Origin: Guadua angustifolia
Lineage: Eukaryota; Streptophyta; Magnoliopsida; Poales; Poaceae
DNA: 64,000 nt
Assembly (NCBI GenBank): GCA_036346375.1
Contig: CM070506.1
Span: 2,542,001-2,606,000, forward strand
Direction of reading: 5' to 3'
Below the pieces are notes generated by a model. That model saw nothing but the letters and a program-made list of their open reading frames with translations. It searched no databases and was not told the DNA's origin. Positions 23,580-35,765 of this stretch are shown one piece after another. Every line of letters begins with the position of its first letter. Within the stretch, counting starts at the first letter, position 1. The position numbers and the translations under genes were made by a program.

Positions 23580-23983
23580 AATTTTTTTTCAAATTAAAAT
23601 ATTATTTTCGTCGGCCTGCCAGGCCGACGAAAATAACAATTTGTCCGATGAAATTTCTGATTTTTGCCGACGAAAATATTCCAAAAACCGACGAAAATAA
23701 ATTAATTTAAATCGGCTAGGCCGATTTAAAATACATATGCTACATCAAGACCGAGCGCGGTTCGGTGCATCGACTAGTAATTTCGACGTTACCCACGTAA
23801 GCCGTCGAAAATAAATTTATTTTAAATGGGTTGCGGCGAAATTAAATTAATCAGATTGTTTTTTTCCGTCGCCAAAAGCCGATTTAAAATATTGAAAAAC
23901 CGACGAAAATTGCTATTTTCGTCGGCTTTTTCCGTAGTTTCGTCGGCTTTTGGCCGACGAAAATAATGCGGATTCCTGTAGTG
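23580..23983. repeat. 3' subterminal repeats and terminus of CACTA-2
   Basis: Repeated TTTTCGTCGGCC / GGCCGACGAAAAT pairs between 23600 and 23965, ending in TTCCTGTAGTG. Confidence 0.85.
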
Positions 23984-24238
23984 TACACAGTGGATGACTA
24001 CAGCACACAGCATAATGGACGTGAAGACGGATGAGAACAAGCTGACGCAGTTTGTAGGGCCTTCTTTTTTTTTTTTCTTGCAAGCACCTACAGCGGAGCA
24101 TATCCATCCATTTAACAATGATGAAAGGCACAGGCACGAAAATGAAAAAGTTTCGCGAGGTAACTTTTAAATCCACAACCACATAAGCACTGCAACATAT
24201 ATGGCCGTTATGATCAGGACTAGGAGTCTAAGAGATGC
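23984..24238. other. Short flank between CACTA-2 and CACTA-3
   Basis: About 255 bases of pre-insertion DNA that continues the locus interrupted at 20302. No coding sequence is recognised; it may be the upstream region of the B3 pseudogene. Confidence 0.4.
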
Positions 24239-24500
24239 CACTACTACGGAAAGGGCATTTAGTACCGGTTCAAAGAGCCTTTAGTACCGGTTTTGAACCG
24301 TATAGTTATCCGGACTGATGCTCAAAGGCATCGATCCCGGTTCCCACACCGATCTTGATAGAGTATCGATCGGTTCGAAATCACACGTGGCGTGGCGTCG
24401 GAACCCCGAGGACCATATCGATCGGCTTGGTGTCTCCAACCGTCTCGATGAAACCCTCATCGATGCTTGGTTTCTCCAACCCAGATCGATGTTTTGTATA
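24239..24500. repeat. Terminal and subterminal repeats, left (3') end of CACTA-3
   Basis: TAGTACCGGTT and related ACCGG / ATCGATC...GGTT motifs occur repeatedly from 24260 to 24495 and match the motif class at the right end (36950-37202). Confidence 0.75.
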
Positions 24501-24741
24501 TATATAGGTCTATTTCTCCAAAGAGCTATTATATATATGTGTGTGTGTTAAATCACAACTAATTAAAAGCACGATAATCAATCATGCACTTTGCACGATA
24601 ATTAAATCATTGAACATTCATTAACAAATTTAATTACATCTAATGTATTAAAATATGTACACATATTTGTTCTTCGCTCATCGCCTAATGTATCAATATA
24701 TATGTACACAACTTTAATTACAACTTTAGTATTTTTTTCCT

Positions 24742-27700
24742 TCATTCATCGGGATCTTTTACGCGATCACTCTTGCTAGCCAGAGATGTCGACCACTGAC
24801 GATTCACCGTCCTTATCGAAGGGCACCACCTGTTAAAATTTCGTTCGTGAAACTCACATTTTGGATTTACGACCTCATCGTAAATAAAGCCGACGAGTTG
24901 TTCTTGGATTGCTCTCACTCGTGCCGGCGAGAGTTCCGAACCTTGTTCCGCCAAATTTTGAGGCACCTATCGTTAAGTCATTAACTAATTAATACTTGAA
25001 TTTGTACAAGATATAAGGAGTACCTATACACAATTAAAGCTAGTAATTATATTTACTCACCCCTTGTTGCCTTTTAGCATGCGGTCGGTGACTCGGTTTG
25101 GGTGTGCATAAACTCGCATACATAGTAGCCAAGATAAATTGTTACTGGCGGTTGAGTCAAGATCTGCGGTGGAAAAAGTTGAAAGCGTGAAATGGATGCA
25201 AAGAAATTAAGTTAACTAACTAAAAAGCTAGCATTATGATATACGTACATGAGAGGCAATTGCAATGTCAAATTTCTCCTTGAATACGCCCACGTTTTTA
25301 GCACGGAACCGTGTGAATGCACTACACATGTGATTATGAATTGTACATGATTAGAATTTGTTTCAAATTGAAGGAAATAGAGCTAGTACGATAATGAAAG
25401 GAACAAGAATTAATACCGGTTGAGCATGTCGATAAAGTTTTGATACTTTTCAACTGGTCTCCTTTGCGAGTCCATAATTGTGATCGAGCTACGATCTAGC
25501 TCGATCATAAGAAGAATCCAGTGAAAACTATACATAGATGTGTCAACGTAGATAACTAATTAGTTATAACATCGTGTTATGAAAAATAAGTAGAATGAGG
25601 TGGTACGAAAACACGTACTCAAATGAGTAGGCTAGATATATCTTTGACTTATATCTTTGACCCATTAGCGCATTGAATATGTTAGTCTCTGTTTCGCTTG
25701 GGTGGTCTCTAACGGTTGTCTTGTTGATAACTACTGGGTCCATGAAGCCTATGTCGAAAATACGATCCCTTCGGCATCTTTGTATCTCCATGCTACATAA
25801 GAAATTAGTTAGGCTTGCAAGTTAGTATAGTACAAGGAAGTGCACGATAGTTTTTTGCAAATAATTACGACACTTACAGAGTCCAGCAACCCATCAAGCT
25901 CACGCTGAGAGCGTCTGTCTAGTATAGATCATATATGTAGTCCCAGTCGACAAAAAATTCACCTTCACTGCAGAAAAAATCTTGTTGCTTAAACTTGACA
26001 GCGAACATCTGTAGACCATGCTTGGTCGCGTCCAAGTACCATTCATGAAATTGCCGCATCTTTGTCGTTAGCTGGGGCAGCTCCTCATGCCTGACCAATG
26101 ACCCGCCCATTTTAAATAACCATTTTACTTGGGCAACCTCAATCTTTTCCGTGCCTAATATTTGATTTGCGGTAAGGCCAGTTTCATCGAAGAATTGTTG
26201 CATCTCCTTACTCTTCCCCTCAGCTGACATCTTCTTCTTGGGGCATTCCTTACTCAATGTGCGCTCGTAGTTTGATTGGCGAGGCATTTCTTTTTTATCC
26301 TTCAAATTTTTAATAGTCATTAAGCCTTTATAAAATTCTTCTGTGCCAGGTTGAACCTTCTTCTCTGGTGACTTGGGTTTAAGAAATTTAGTTACCTCTC
26401 CTTTTACCACCTTCTTGGTCTCCTCATCGCTCATATCATACTACCGCTTCTAAGTTCACCACCTTCTTGGATTGGGTGGAGGACCCGTCTTCTTGGGAGC
26501 TCACTGGCGAGCTAACTTCTTTCCCTTGATCGGCGCCTTCGGGAAGAGACGGGCTTCTTGTGGCGCTTATGTGCGCGGGAGGTGGTGTAGGAGTCGGCGC
26601 CTTCTTGGGAGGAGACGAGCTTCTTTCGGGGCTTATATGCGCAGGAGATGGTGTAGGAGACGGGCTTCTTGTCGGGCTTATATGCGCAGGAGGTGGTGTA
26701 GGAGTCGATGCCTTCTTGGGAGGAGACGGGTTTCTTCTCGGGCTTCTTCGCGTAGAGGACATGTCCATGTTATCTCGAAAAATTATGTACCGTTTGCGCC
26801 ACAGGATGAAAGTGTGTACTGCCTCTCCTAGCTTCGTAGTCCCGTCACCTCCAGGAGTTTCGAGGTCAAGATCCTCGTACCCTGGGCAGACCTCCTCCAC
26901 CGAGACCTTGGAGTATCCTAACGGTATCTGTTGGCCATGGATAAGCTGCCCCGGCTCTAATGGGTAAGCCATACCATCGGCCGCCTTGAAGGTAAGGTTC
27001 CGCGCTTGGATATGCAGCTCACAAGGTGTCCGCTGTCTGATGTGGTCTACGGGATACTTGTTCAAATCCGCTTCGCCAAATTTCAACGGAAGCGCAATGC
27101 TTGCCGCTTGGAGGGGCTGATGATGTCTGGATTACTTGGAGGTTCTTGGCCCGTCTCGCGCTGTTGGCTCAAGGCTAGCTGCACCTCTCTTCGGATCTCT
27201 TCTTGCATTCTCTCATTTGTTTGATTCAGGCGTTCTTCAAGCGCACTAAGCTGTTGTGTCTGTCGAGCCTTGCTCCTCGCCCAACTCCTATAGGTCTCGG
27301 CGTCCCCAGCGAAACCAACCTTCTACGGGACAACGCTGATGCCTTGTGTACGTCCAGGGTGCTCTGGATTTTGCAAGGCCCTTGTTAGCTCGTCGTTCTC
27401 CCTGTTTGGCACAAAGCTACCCTGGGAAGTCTCCTTGATGGACTGTACAAGCCTTCTGGCCACATCTCTTAGCACCTCCCCAAACACAGCATTGCCGTTA
27501 TCATCAATGGCACCGCCGTGAGCATAGAACCAATGTTTTGCTCTGTCGGGCCAATCTGTTGTTGCGGGTGCGATACCCTTCGCTAGCAGGTCCTGTTCCC
27601 TCTTCTCCCATTTTGGTATTGCATGGCGGTAACCACCAGGGCCGAGTCGGTTGTGATAATTCTTCTTCTGTGCATTCAGCTTATTCTTCTCACTCAAACT

Positions 27701-28351
27701 TTGACCTTCGTCTGAAGTCTTATATTTCACAAACGCATCCCAGTGATCTTGCAACTTTGGGTGCTTGTTGAAGTCGGGCGTTTGATTCTTCTTGATATAC
27801 TCCGTGTTCAGCTTCTTTTTATAAGTCTGGAATGCGACCACCATCTTCTTGAGAGTGTAACTCTTCACCTTCTCTTCGGTCCCTTGGGGAAGGTGAATGT
27901 CTCCTTCACATCGCTCCAAAGCATGTTCTTCAGATCTTGAGGACTGATCCCATTTTGCTATGCTAATTGCCACGTGGTCTCTAACGTGGATGCCGCATGC
28001 CAATTGAACGCCCAAGCGCCCCGAGGGTGCAAGAGGTCGGCCGCCTCGCCGACTTCGGTGATAACATGTCTTGCCTTCTTCTTCTTGCTTGGACCTCGTT
28101 GACGTGATTGCTGCTGGTTGACCGATCTGAAAGCATGGTACAATCATGAACGGGTCGATATTTGGCTTAGCATGGTAGTGGAACCGACAATCATTAATGT
28201 GGTGATTGTTACCTCGCTGCCTCATCGTGCTCTCTGACCTCATTGGCCTCGGTGGCGGTGCAGCTCATTGGCCTCGGTGGCGGTGCAAAGCCGCCGTCTC
28301 ATGATCATCACTTCCCGCAATCAAACTTCTCATAAATTCTTCTTCGTCCAT
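24742..28351 (-). pseudogene. Second CACTA-3 gene: Transposase_24, DUF8039-like and C48 protease-like protein
   Basis: The start codon at 28351 opens MDEEEFMRSLIAGSDD. A stop follows near a duplicated 22-23-base unit at 28240-28290. The frame at 28243-27323 carries a Transposase_24-type region (LNAQKKNYHNRLGPGGYRHA; DWPDRAKHWFYAHGG). The frame at 27086-26436 has a DUF8039-like domain (DGMAYPLEPGQLIHGQQI) and a Pro/Ser repeat region with PPAHIS units. The frame at 26434-25919 holds a basic linker and LTTKMRQFHEWYLDATKHGL. Further exons give IGFMDPVVINKTT (25730), FHWILLMIELD and ITIMDSQRRPVEKYQ (25440-25530, presumed catalytic His and Asp), LGYYVCEFM (25120), and a last exon AIQEQLVGFIYDEVVNPKCE (24840-24910). 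The residue normally Cys in NLCGYYV is Leu here. Confidence 0.75.
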
Positions 28352-28700
28352 CGTCAGATCTTAGGCTAGAAGAAGCACTGAAAATTAACGAAAATAGATT
28401 ACATTTCATGTAAAGCTGATAGTACTACTCTAAAACGACTTGGAAGATGGTGGGGAAGAGATGGTAGAGAGGATGGCGCGACGCCGAAGATGTTCCTAAT
28501 GTAAATCGGCACAAGTATACTTATACGATGGTAATTTTGCTAGAGTTGAGAGGAAATCAAGTGATCGATGTTGTGACCTCATGCTACAAACATGTGCACA
28601 TGTAACTTTAAAATGATACTTATACATTAGAAAAAATTCATATGATACATATACATCTCGAAATGAAAAATAATATGAAAAAATTCATATATACTTAAGA

Positions 28701-29035
28701 ATATATTTGCTTAATAAAAATAATGATCATTCGATTCTTATCATTCTTATTCGACACTAAAATGATTTTTAAAAAAAGCCCCACAAGTTCAAGAAGCATG
28801 GATGTCAGGAGGCGTCTCCAGATCAAGAAGAAGAGGAGCGGAGGAAGCCTATGGACAAAGGGTACGAAAAGACATCAACCAAGTCCATTTCAAGCGTAAG
28901 CCATAGCTTCCTCATGGCTTCTTCATTGATCTGGAGACGCCTCGTGACATCCATGCTTCTTGAACTTGCAGGGCTTTTTTAAATCATTTTAGTGTCGTAA
29001 TAAGAATGATTCATTATTTTTATTAAGAATATATT
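28701..29035. repeat. Inverted repeat (hairpin) inside CACTA-3
   Basis: Arms of about 145 bases pair around a loop near 28845-28890. CAAGTTCAAGAAGCATGGAT (about 28784) is complementary to the stretch around 28945-28970, GGCGTCTCCAGATCAA to TTGATCTGGAGACGCC, and ATGATTTTTAAAAAAAGCCC to the stretch around 28970-28995. Mismatches are few. It lies between the leader and the coding exons of the second gene, that is, probably in its intron. Confidence 0.9.
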
Positions 29036-29260
29036 ATTATATATAAGAGTTAAAAAGAGAAAATTCGACAAGTTTAAAGAGCTTAAACTTGTCGTAATTT
29101 TCTTTTTATAACTCCCTAATATAATGAATCTGAACCTACAATTTTATACATACAAATCTCACATACACGCATACAAGTTTAAGCTAGTACCGATAGTGCG
29201 CTTGTAGGGACACATATACATACAAATCTCACATATACGTAGAAACTTCATATATACATA

Positions 29261-29580
29261 GAAATTTCAAAATTCACGTAAATTAGAATAATTCACATGA
29301 TACATATTCATTTGACATGATACATATACATTTCAAACTTCACATATACATAGAAATCTCACACATACATAGAAATCTCACATATACATAGAAACCGATC
29401 AATAAAAATAGAAATTTCAAAATTCACGAGAAATTAGAATAATTCACATGATACATATTCATTTGACATGATACATATACATTTCAAACTTCACATATAC
29501 ATAGAAATCTCACACATACATAGAAATCTCACATATACATAGAAACCGATCAATAAAAATAGAAATTTCAAAATTCACGA
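29261..29580. repeat. 150-bp tandem repeat, about two copies
   Basis: The unit beginning GAAATTTCAAAATTCACG recurs at 29261, 29411 and 29562. Inside it is a shorter repeat of CATATACATAGAAATCTCA type. Confidence 0.8.
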
Positions 29581-30849
29581 AACTCTAGTTTGATTGCTCT
29601 CAGATTATTGGGTTTAAATGAAGATTTAGAATCTTCACCTCAATCACAAATGGGTTTAATTTAGTGACTTAAGCCTTGAACTCTTACCACCTTAACATGC
29701 ACAAGAAAATTGTAACAAGACATAGAAATCTCACACATACATAGAAAGAAAGTATATCTTGATAACAGAATGATGCCCATAACATTGGCCCATAACATTG
29801 TCAATATGATGCATTGCATAGAAAGAAAGTATATATTGTATATTTATAAATAGTCTAGTAAAGTATCAAGAATTTCATATCACAATCACTCATTACAAGG
29901 ATAATGTAATGACCATATGCTATATACTCAATACACCTTACTATGCTATATACTCATTACAGGATATATACTCATTACAGGATAACAGAATTACAAGGAT
30001 AACAGAATAACAGAATGACCATATGCTATATACTCATTACAGGATATATGCTCATTACAGGATAACAGAATTACAAGGATAACAGAATAACAGAATGACC
30101 ATATGCTATATACTCATTACAAGGATAACATAATTGTACAGAACAGAGCTACCACATGAAATCCAAATTGTACAGAACAGTGAAAATAACCAATAATTTC
30201 AATCATGCAAGTCTAGCAGTTCAAGGCTTAGATCATTTCATTAAACGTCATGTTACAATAGCAAACCCAAATAACATCACAGAGCAATACCTCTCCTTCC
30301 ACCAAAGAAGGATCAAATGCAAAGATAACAAGGAGCAATAATGGAGTCATACAACTATTGCTCTCAGATTTAATAAATTGATGGGTTGCTCCAAATGAGC
30401 CCTCCAACACCAAATTTAAGCAATATATCACAGGGTATATCAATCTGAAATTAGTGATTCTATTCAGTTCAGCACCGTTTAAGAAAATTGACTCACTAAT
30501 ACTCAATTATGGATGAAAAGCTACTGAACAACAGAATTGCAATAATTTTGCCTACGACAGTGATGCCAAACCAGTGAGAATTGAGTTCCAGTGTTGACTA
30601 TAATCTAAACAGTGCTAACTCACAGAGGATCACATGAAAGGAACTATTCTCAGGATAGCCAAGTTGAGTTCCAGTGAGGATCACATGAAAGAATTTAGTT
30701 CCAGTGAGAATCACATGAAAGGGACTATTCTCAGGATAGCCAAGTTGAAGTTTTAGACACAATAATCTAAACAGTGCTGACTCACAGAGGATAATCACTA
30801 ACTAGTCAGATTAATATTGCCTCATTCAACATAATCATCATCGAGCAGC
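29581..30849. other. AT-rich intron-like region of CACTA-3 with short duplications
   Basis: No coding sequence. It includes duplicated blocks around 29930-30130 (AACAGAATGACCATATGCTA occurs twice) and around 30600-30780 (GATCACATGAAAGGAACTAT and close variants, and CAGGATAGCCAAGTTGA). The start of the stretch (29590-29650) resembles 7345-7400 in CACTA-1. Confidence 0.6.
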
Positions 30850-31330
30850 ATAAGAGAACAAAAACAGTGCCTCCAGATCAAGAAAAACAGCCTCTAGCTC
30901 GATGGCTAGTCCCTCAAATTTCTTAATCGGTTCACTGAAGATACCAACTCCCAGAACAAACTCCCAGCACTTTCACTCTTGAGGATACCAACCAGGAATG
31001 TCGTTGCAACCCAAGCAAAATTTACTAGCAATGTAATAAAACCCTAGGGTTGGCGGTAGGAGGGAGAACAAAGGGTAAGGAGGGCACCCAACCGCATATT
31101 ATTTTATCAAGTGACAAGTGATCTCATCGGGTAAGGAGGGCACAAACCCTAGGGTTGGCGAAGGCCGGAGGGGAACAGCGGCGGAGGGAAGGCGCGGAGG
31201 CAAGGCTTCGGAGGCGAGGACGGCGCGCAGTGGGGTCGTTGGAGGTGTCCCAGTCGTCGGAGGTCTTCGCAAACGAGCGGGAGGAGGAGGAGATTGGGGA
31301 ACAATGGCGGGAGTAGAAAAATTGGGAAGA
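30850..31330 (-). other. Conserved leader of the second CACTA-3 gene
   Basis: The minus strand of 30870-30945 reads CAGTGAACCGATT, then GGGACTAGCCATCGAGCTAGA and CTGGAGGCACTG, matching the plus strand of 8150-8230 in CACTA-1. Upstream (31030-31330) is a GC-rich stretch with a duplicated GTAAGGAGGGCAC...AACC block, comparable to the GC-rich leader of CACTA-1. No conserved reading frame is seen. Confidence 0.6.
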
Positions 31331-31535
31331 GGAGGCGAGAGGATTTATAGGTGCACCATCGATCCGGTTGGTGTATTCAATCGATCGATGTCTCATATCG
31401 ACGGGTGGAGTATCCAACCGCAGACGATAGAGATATCATCCTGCTGAATACACCAACCGGATCGATGGGTCACTAAAGCGCAAAGGAACCCTAGGCACTA
31501 TCATGATAGTGCTTGGAAAACACCAACCAGACTGA
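31331..31535. repeat. Internal copies of the CACTA-3 subterminal motif
   Basis: GATCCGGTTGGTG, CGATCGATG, CCAACCGGATCGATGG and ACACCAACC occur as facing copies here, in the middle of the element, directly upstream of the second gene. They resemble the motifs at the right end (GTCACCAACCGATCGATG near 37035). The position matches the internal array of CACTA-1 (7507-7762). Confidence 0.75.
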
Positions 31536-32260
31536 TGTTAAATAATTTTAAAAATGCTTTTACCACTTTAGATTCATTTAGCCTTTTTTGTAAGATTTCT
31601 TTTTTTAAATGTACTGTTTAACTATTATTTCATTAAATAATTTTTAAAAATGCTTTTACAACTTTAGATTCATTTAGTCTTTTTTTAAAGATTTGTTTTT
31701 TATTTGTTGTTTAACTCATTGTTTCATTAAATAATTTTTAAAAATGCTTTTACCACTTTAGATTCATTTAGCCTTTTTTTTAAGATTTGTTTTTTTATTT
31801 GTTGTTTAACTATTGTTTCATTAAATAATTTTTAAAAATGCTTTTACAACTTTAGATTCATTTAGCCTTTTTTTAAGATTTCTTTTTTAAAATCTACTGT
31901 TTAACTATTGTTTCATTAAATAATTTTTAAAAATGCTTTTACCACTTTAGATTCATTTAGCCTTTTTTTAAGATTTCTTTTTTAAATCTACTATTTAACT
32001 ATTGTTTCATTAAATAATTTTTAAAAATGCTTTTACCACTTTAGATTCATTTAGCCTTTTTTTAAGATTTCTTTTTTAAATCTCTTGTTTAACTATTGTT
32101 TCATTAAATAATTTTTAAAAATGCTTTTACCACTTTATATTCATTTAGCCTTTTTTAAGATTTCTTTTTTAAAATGTCTTGATTAACTATTGTTTCATTA
32201 AATAATTTGTAAAAATGTTTTTACCACTTTAAATTCATGTAGCCTTTTTTGAAGATAGCC
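31535..32260. repeat. AT-rich minisatellite, about 94-bp unit, eight copies
   Basis: The unit begins TAAATAATTTTTAAAAATGC and contains TTTAGATTCATTTAGCC. It recurs at roughly 31538, 31634, 31728, 31822, 31918, 32009, 32104 and 32197, with small length changes in T runs. Confidence 0.9.
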
Positions 32261-32529
32261 TTTACAATATTTTTTTCCAACCATGTAATATAAATTAACA
32301 TTGTAGAAAATTGTAAGAAATAAAGTAATTTTGCACTCTTATAATTCCATTGCAAATCTGTGACCTTGTTATATTAGTACAGAGGACTTTGAACAATATT
32401 GTTAGTCAAATATTAGTACAATTTGAATGAAAATACAGAAAACCACTAGAGGAATGAGAAACTAGTATGTTAGTAGTCTATTACACCAAAAGAAAGCAAA
32501 GCAATCCTTATTTGCTAACATACTTTGCT

Positions 32530-35500
32530 TTTACAGTGATCCTTCATTATGATCGCGGCGTCGTAGGGAGATTCCTCTGTATCATTCAGACACTAATGTC
32601 TACGCCCACCGTGAAAGGAGGCAGCTCGTCGAATCGATTATACTCTTCTTCGTCCGTGACGCCTCAACTCCGACAATCTTTCTTTTACCGAAGAACCACG
32701 TGGCGCCTTGGCGATCGCTCTCGCTAGTCTTCTCATTCGCTTTTTTTCGGTTTCTTTGTCCATGTCCATCACATAGAATACTGTGTCACATCATTAGCGA
32801 GCACGAACGGTTCATCCCTATAGGCCACTTGCTTGAGGTCCACAGTTGTCATACCGCATTTATCGATATCCACTACCGTCGGTTTGCCCCATTGGCACCA
32901 AACAGAGGGACTTTTAATGGCCCGTACTCCGGCTCCCATATCTCCTCTATGAAACCATAGTAGGTGTCCATCTTTCCATTTTTGTCCAAGGCATCTATAC
33001 TGGACGCCCTTTGCTTTTGGTTGGTGCTCTTGTTATCTGGGTTGTCGTGTAAAATGTGTACCCATTTATCTCATACCCTTGAAATTATATGATTGTTGTG
33101 GGCGGTCCTCGAGCCAAGAGTTTCAATTGTTCATCGTGCATGCCTTGCCCAACAGCTTGCTTTTGTAACCAAGCTGCTGAAATGATCCATTTGCTCCATC
33201 GCGATCCACTTATCGACTTCTCTGGGTATTGGGCGCGTAGACTCATTTTGTGATCATAGATATCTGAGCCACTCATGCTTGCTTGTTTCAATACCGTGAA
33301 ATGTGCTTGTTTAAATGCAAGTAGATCGTCGCTATAGGATTCTTTTCTCCCTAAAGTCCCTTTCCCGTAGCCTCCCCTCATGGCGTGATACAGGATGCCA
33401 ATCGGATTCAGATCATCAATGTAACTAACACAAAACTCGATCACCTCCTCGTGTTGACACCTCACGCAATGCAAATTTCCAGGCGAGACCGGTTATGAAC
33501 ATACTTCTTTAGGATACCCATGTACCTCTCGAAAGGAACATATTGTGGAGGAACACAGTCCGAGAATTTCTATCTCTTTAACAATGTGGACCATGAGATG
33601 GACCATAATATCAAAGAAGGATGGAGGGAAGATCATCTCAAGGCTAACTGACTATTGACCATGTCATCATGCGAGACTAGATAACTTATTCGCTCGATGA
33701 CCTTCTGCGACACGCGTTGAAGAACGAACACGCTTTATGATTGTCCTCGTACCCAATCTGCGAATACCTCACACCGCCATCGAGCAATCAGGTCATCAAC
33801 ACATGACAATCATGGGATTTTATGTGTATGATTTTATTTTCTTTCATGTTTATGAGTCTCCTTATGTTCGAGGAGTATCCGAAGGACCTTCACACTGCTC
33901 AATAACTTAATCATGTTTTTTCTCTTCCTTGCTCGAGTGTAGCTCATGGGGTGGAGGTAATGTTGTCCTTTCTCTCTCTTTTCCGGATGTAGGTCGCTCC
34001 CGAGTCCCAATAGTCAGAGGTCCTTTCGTGCTTGAAGTGTATCTTTTGACTTACTGTACATATCTAGGAAACCTAGTAGGTTCACGCAGACATTCTTCGT
34101 GATATGCATGAAGTCCAGTGAGTGGCAGACCTCTAAGTTTTTCCAGTAAGGTAAGTCCCAAAATATTGACTTCTTTTTCCAAATGGCCTTCGTGTGACCT
34201 TGTTCAGCCGGGACAGGTTTGCTACCAGGACCTTTTCCAAATGCTACTTTCAGATCCTTTACCAAAGAAAATACAAGCGTCCCACTGCGATGCATGGGCT
34301 TCTTACGTTTCTCTTCTGTCCCATCAAAATTCTCACTCTTTCTCCGTAACGGGTCCTTCATATGGAGCAACCTACGGTGACCCATGTACACAACCTTTCG
34401 AGAGTTTTTTAGGTACTTGTTGTTCGTATCCTCTAAGCAGTGGATGCAGGCTTTATATCCTTTGATAGATAGACCCGATAGATTACCAAGTGCAGGCCAG
34501 TCGTTGATGGTTACGAATAGCAATGCACGTAGAGTGAAGTGCTCTCTTTTGTACTCATCCCATACACGTACACCATCGTTCCACAGTGTTAACAGATCTT
34601 CAACCAACGGTTTGAGGTACACATCAATGTCGTTTCCAGGTTGCTTCAGGCCTTGGATAAGCAATGGCATCATAATGTGCTTCCGCTTCATACACAACCA
34701 AGGAGGAAGTTTGTAGATACATAGAGTCACGGGCCAAGTGCTATGACTGCTGCTCATATCGCCGAACGGGTTCATCCCATTCGTACTCAACCCAAACCTT
34801 ATGTTCCTTGCATCCTCAAAGAAAGTCCGGTATGTTCTATCGACTTTCCTCCACCGGGAGCCATCGACAAGGTGCCTTAGCCTTCCGTCGTCTTTACGGT
34901 CTTCCTTGTGCCAAAAGATCATCCGGGCATGCGCTTTGTTCGCAAATAAACGCTTCAACCGGGATTACAGGGAAATACCACACCACCTTAGCAGGAGGTC
35001 TCTTCTTCTTACACCGCCTCTACCTCACAGGTCATCACGCCTGGTCTTATACCGCGAAGTTTTGCACATCGGACAAGCTTCCGAATCCTCATACTCATTG
35101 CGATAAAGGATACAATCATTACGACATGCATGTATCTTCAGACATCCAACCCCAAAGGGCGCACAACTTGTTTGGCATCGTGACGTAGTTTCGGCGATGT
35201 GTTCCCCTCGAAGTAACTTCTTTATGAGGCATAACAACTCGTCGAATCCCTTATCGACAATCCATTGGTCGCCTTCCATTGCATCGAGTTCTAGTGTAGT
35301 ATGCAACTTTTTATGGCCCTGTCGACGCTTTGGGTACAACAGTGTTCCGTGGTCCTCCCATAGGCGCCGGAACTTTTCGTAATGTCTTTCATCGATGTAT
35401 TCTCCTCTCCATCACGCAAAGATCTAGTCTAGGTCATCATCACCACACTCCCCAATGTATCTTCGAAGAACCGTGTTGACCAAATAGTCCGGAATATTGT

Positions 35501-35765
35501 TGTCCGCCTCTTCTTCTTCACCGTCTTCCTGTATAATCTCTTCTTCATCGTGCTTGGTCCAGCAGGTATAGTTTGACATGAAACCTCTTGTGAGCAAATG
35601 AAAGTGAAGGTGGCTGGATTTTGGCCACTCCTTCTCATTCTTGCAGTCTATGCATGGACAACATATGTAGCCCGACGTCGTGTGTGCATCGGCAAGACGA
35701 AGAAAATCTTGCAAACCACAAGAACTCCGGGAGCGCCGATCCATGTACATCCATCGCCGGTCCAT
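32530..35765 (-). pseudogene. tnp2-type CACTA transposase (CACTA-3), several frame breaks
   Basis: The minus-strand start at 35765 opens MDRRWMYMDRRS, a typical Transpos_assoc beginning, with CCPCIDCKNEKEWP and CWTKHDEEE following. After a break, 35339-35025 carries the LKIHACRNDCILYRNEYED stretch. The longest frame, 34958-34014, is the Transposase_21 core (FGLSTNGMNPFGDMS; PGNDIDVYLKPLVEDLLTLW; FWDLPYWKNLEVCHSLDFMH). A DUF4218-like piece is at 33474-33085 (CVSYIDDLNPIGI) and a DUF4216-like piece at about 33060-32530 (TYYGFIEEIWE; GKRKIVGVE). At least four frameshifts or stops separate the pieces. The enzyme would cut and join the element ends; as read it cannot be made whole. Confidence 0.85.

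Larger units (their letters stand above)
20303..23983 (+). mobile_element. CACTA-2: 3.7 kb non-autonomous CACTA carrying host gene fragments
   Basis: Ends CACTATAGGAA (20303) and TTCCTGTAGTG (to 23983), with the 3-bp target duplication TAC at 20300-20302 and 23984-23986. Both ends carry an array of TTTCGTCGGC / GCCGTCGAAAAT (left) or GCCGACGAAAAT (right) motifs, the same family motif as in the elements at 37793 and 41015. No transposase is present. The interior is spliced-gene-like: a GC-rich 5' region and coding pieces of a NUMOD3-motif gene and a COQ4-like gene, all in plus orientation. This is the structure of a Pack-CACTA (gene-capturing) element. Confidence 0.9.

Noticed and set aside
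28701..29035. Known rice miR820 precursor
   Set aside because: The location in a CACTA element fits, but the mature miR820 sequence as I remember it is not present in either arm.
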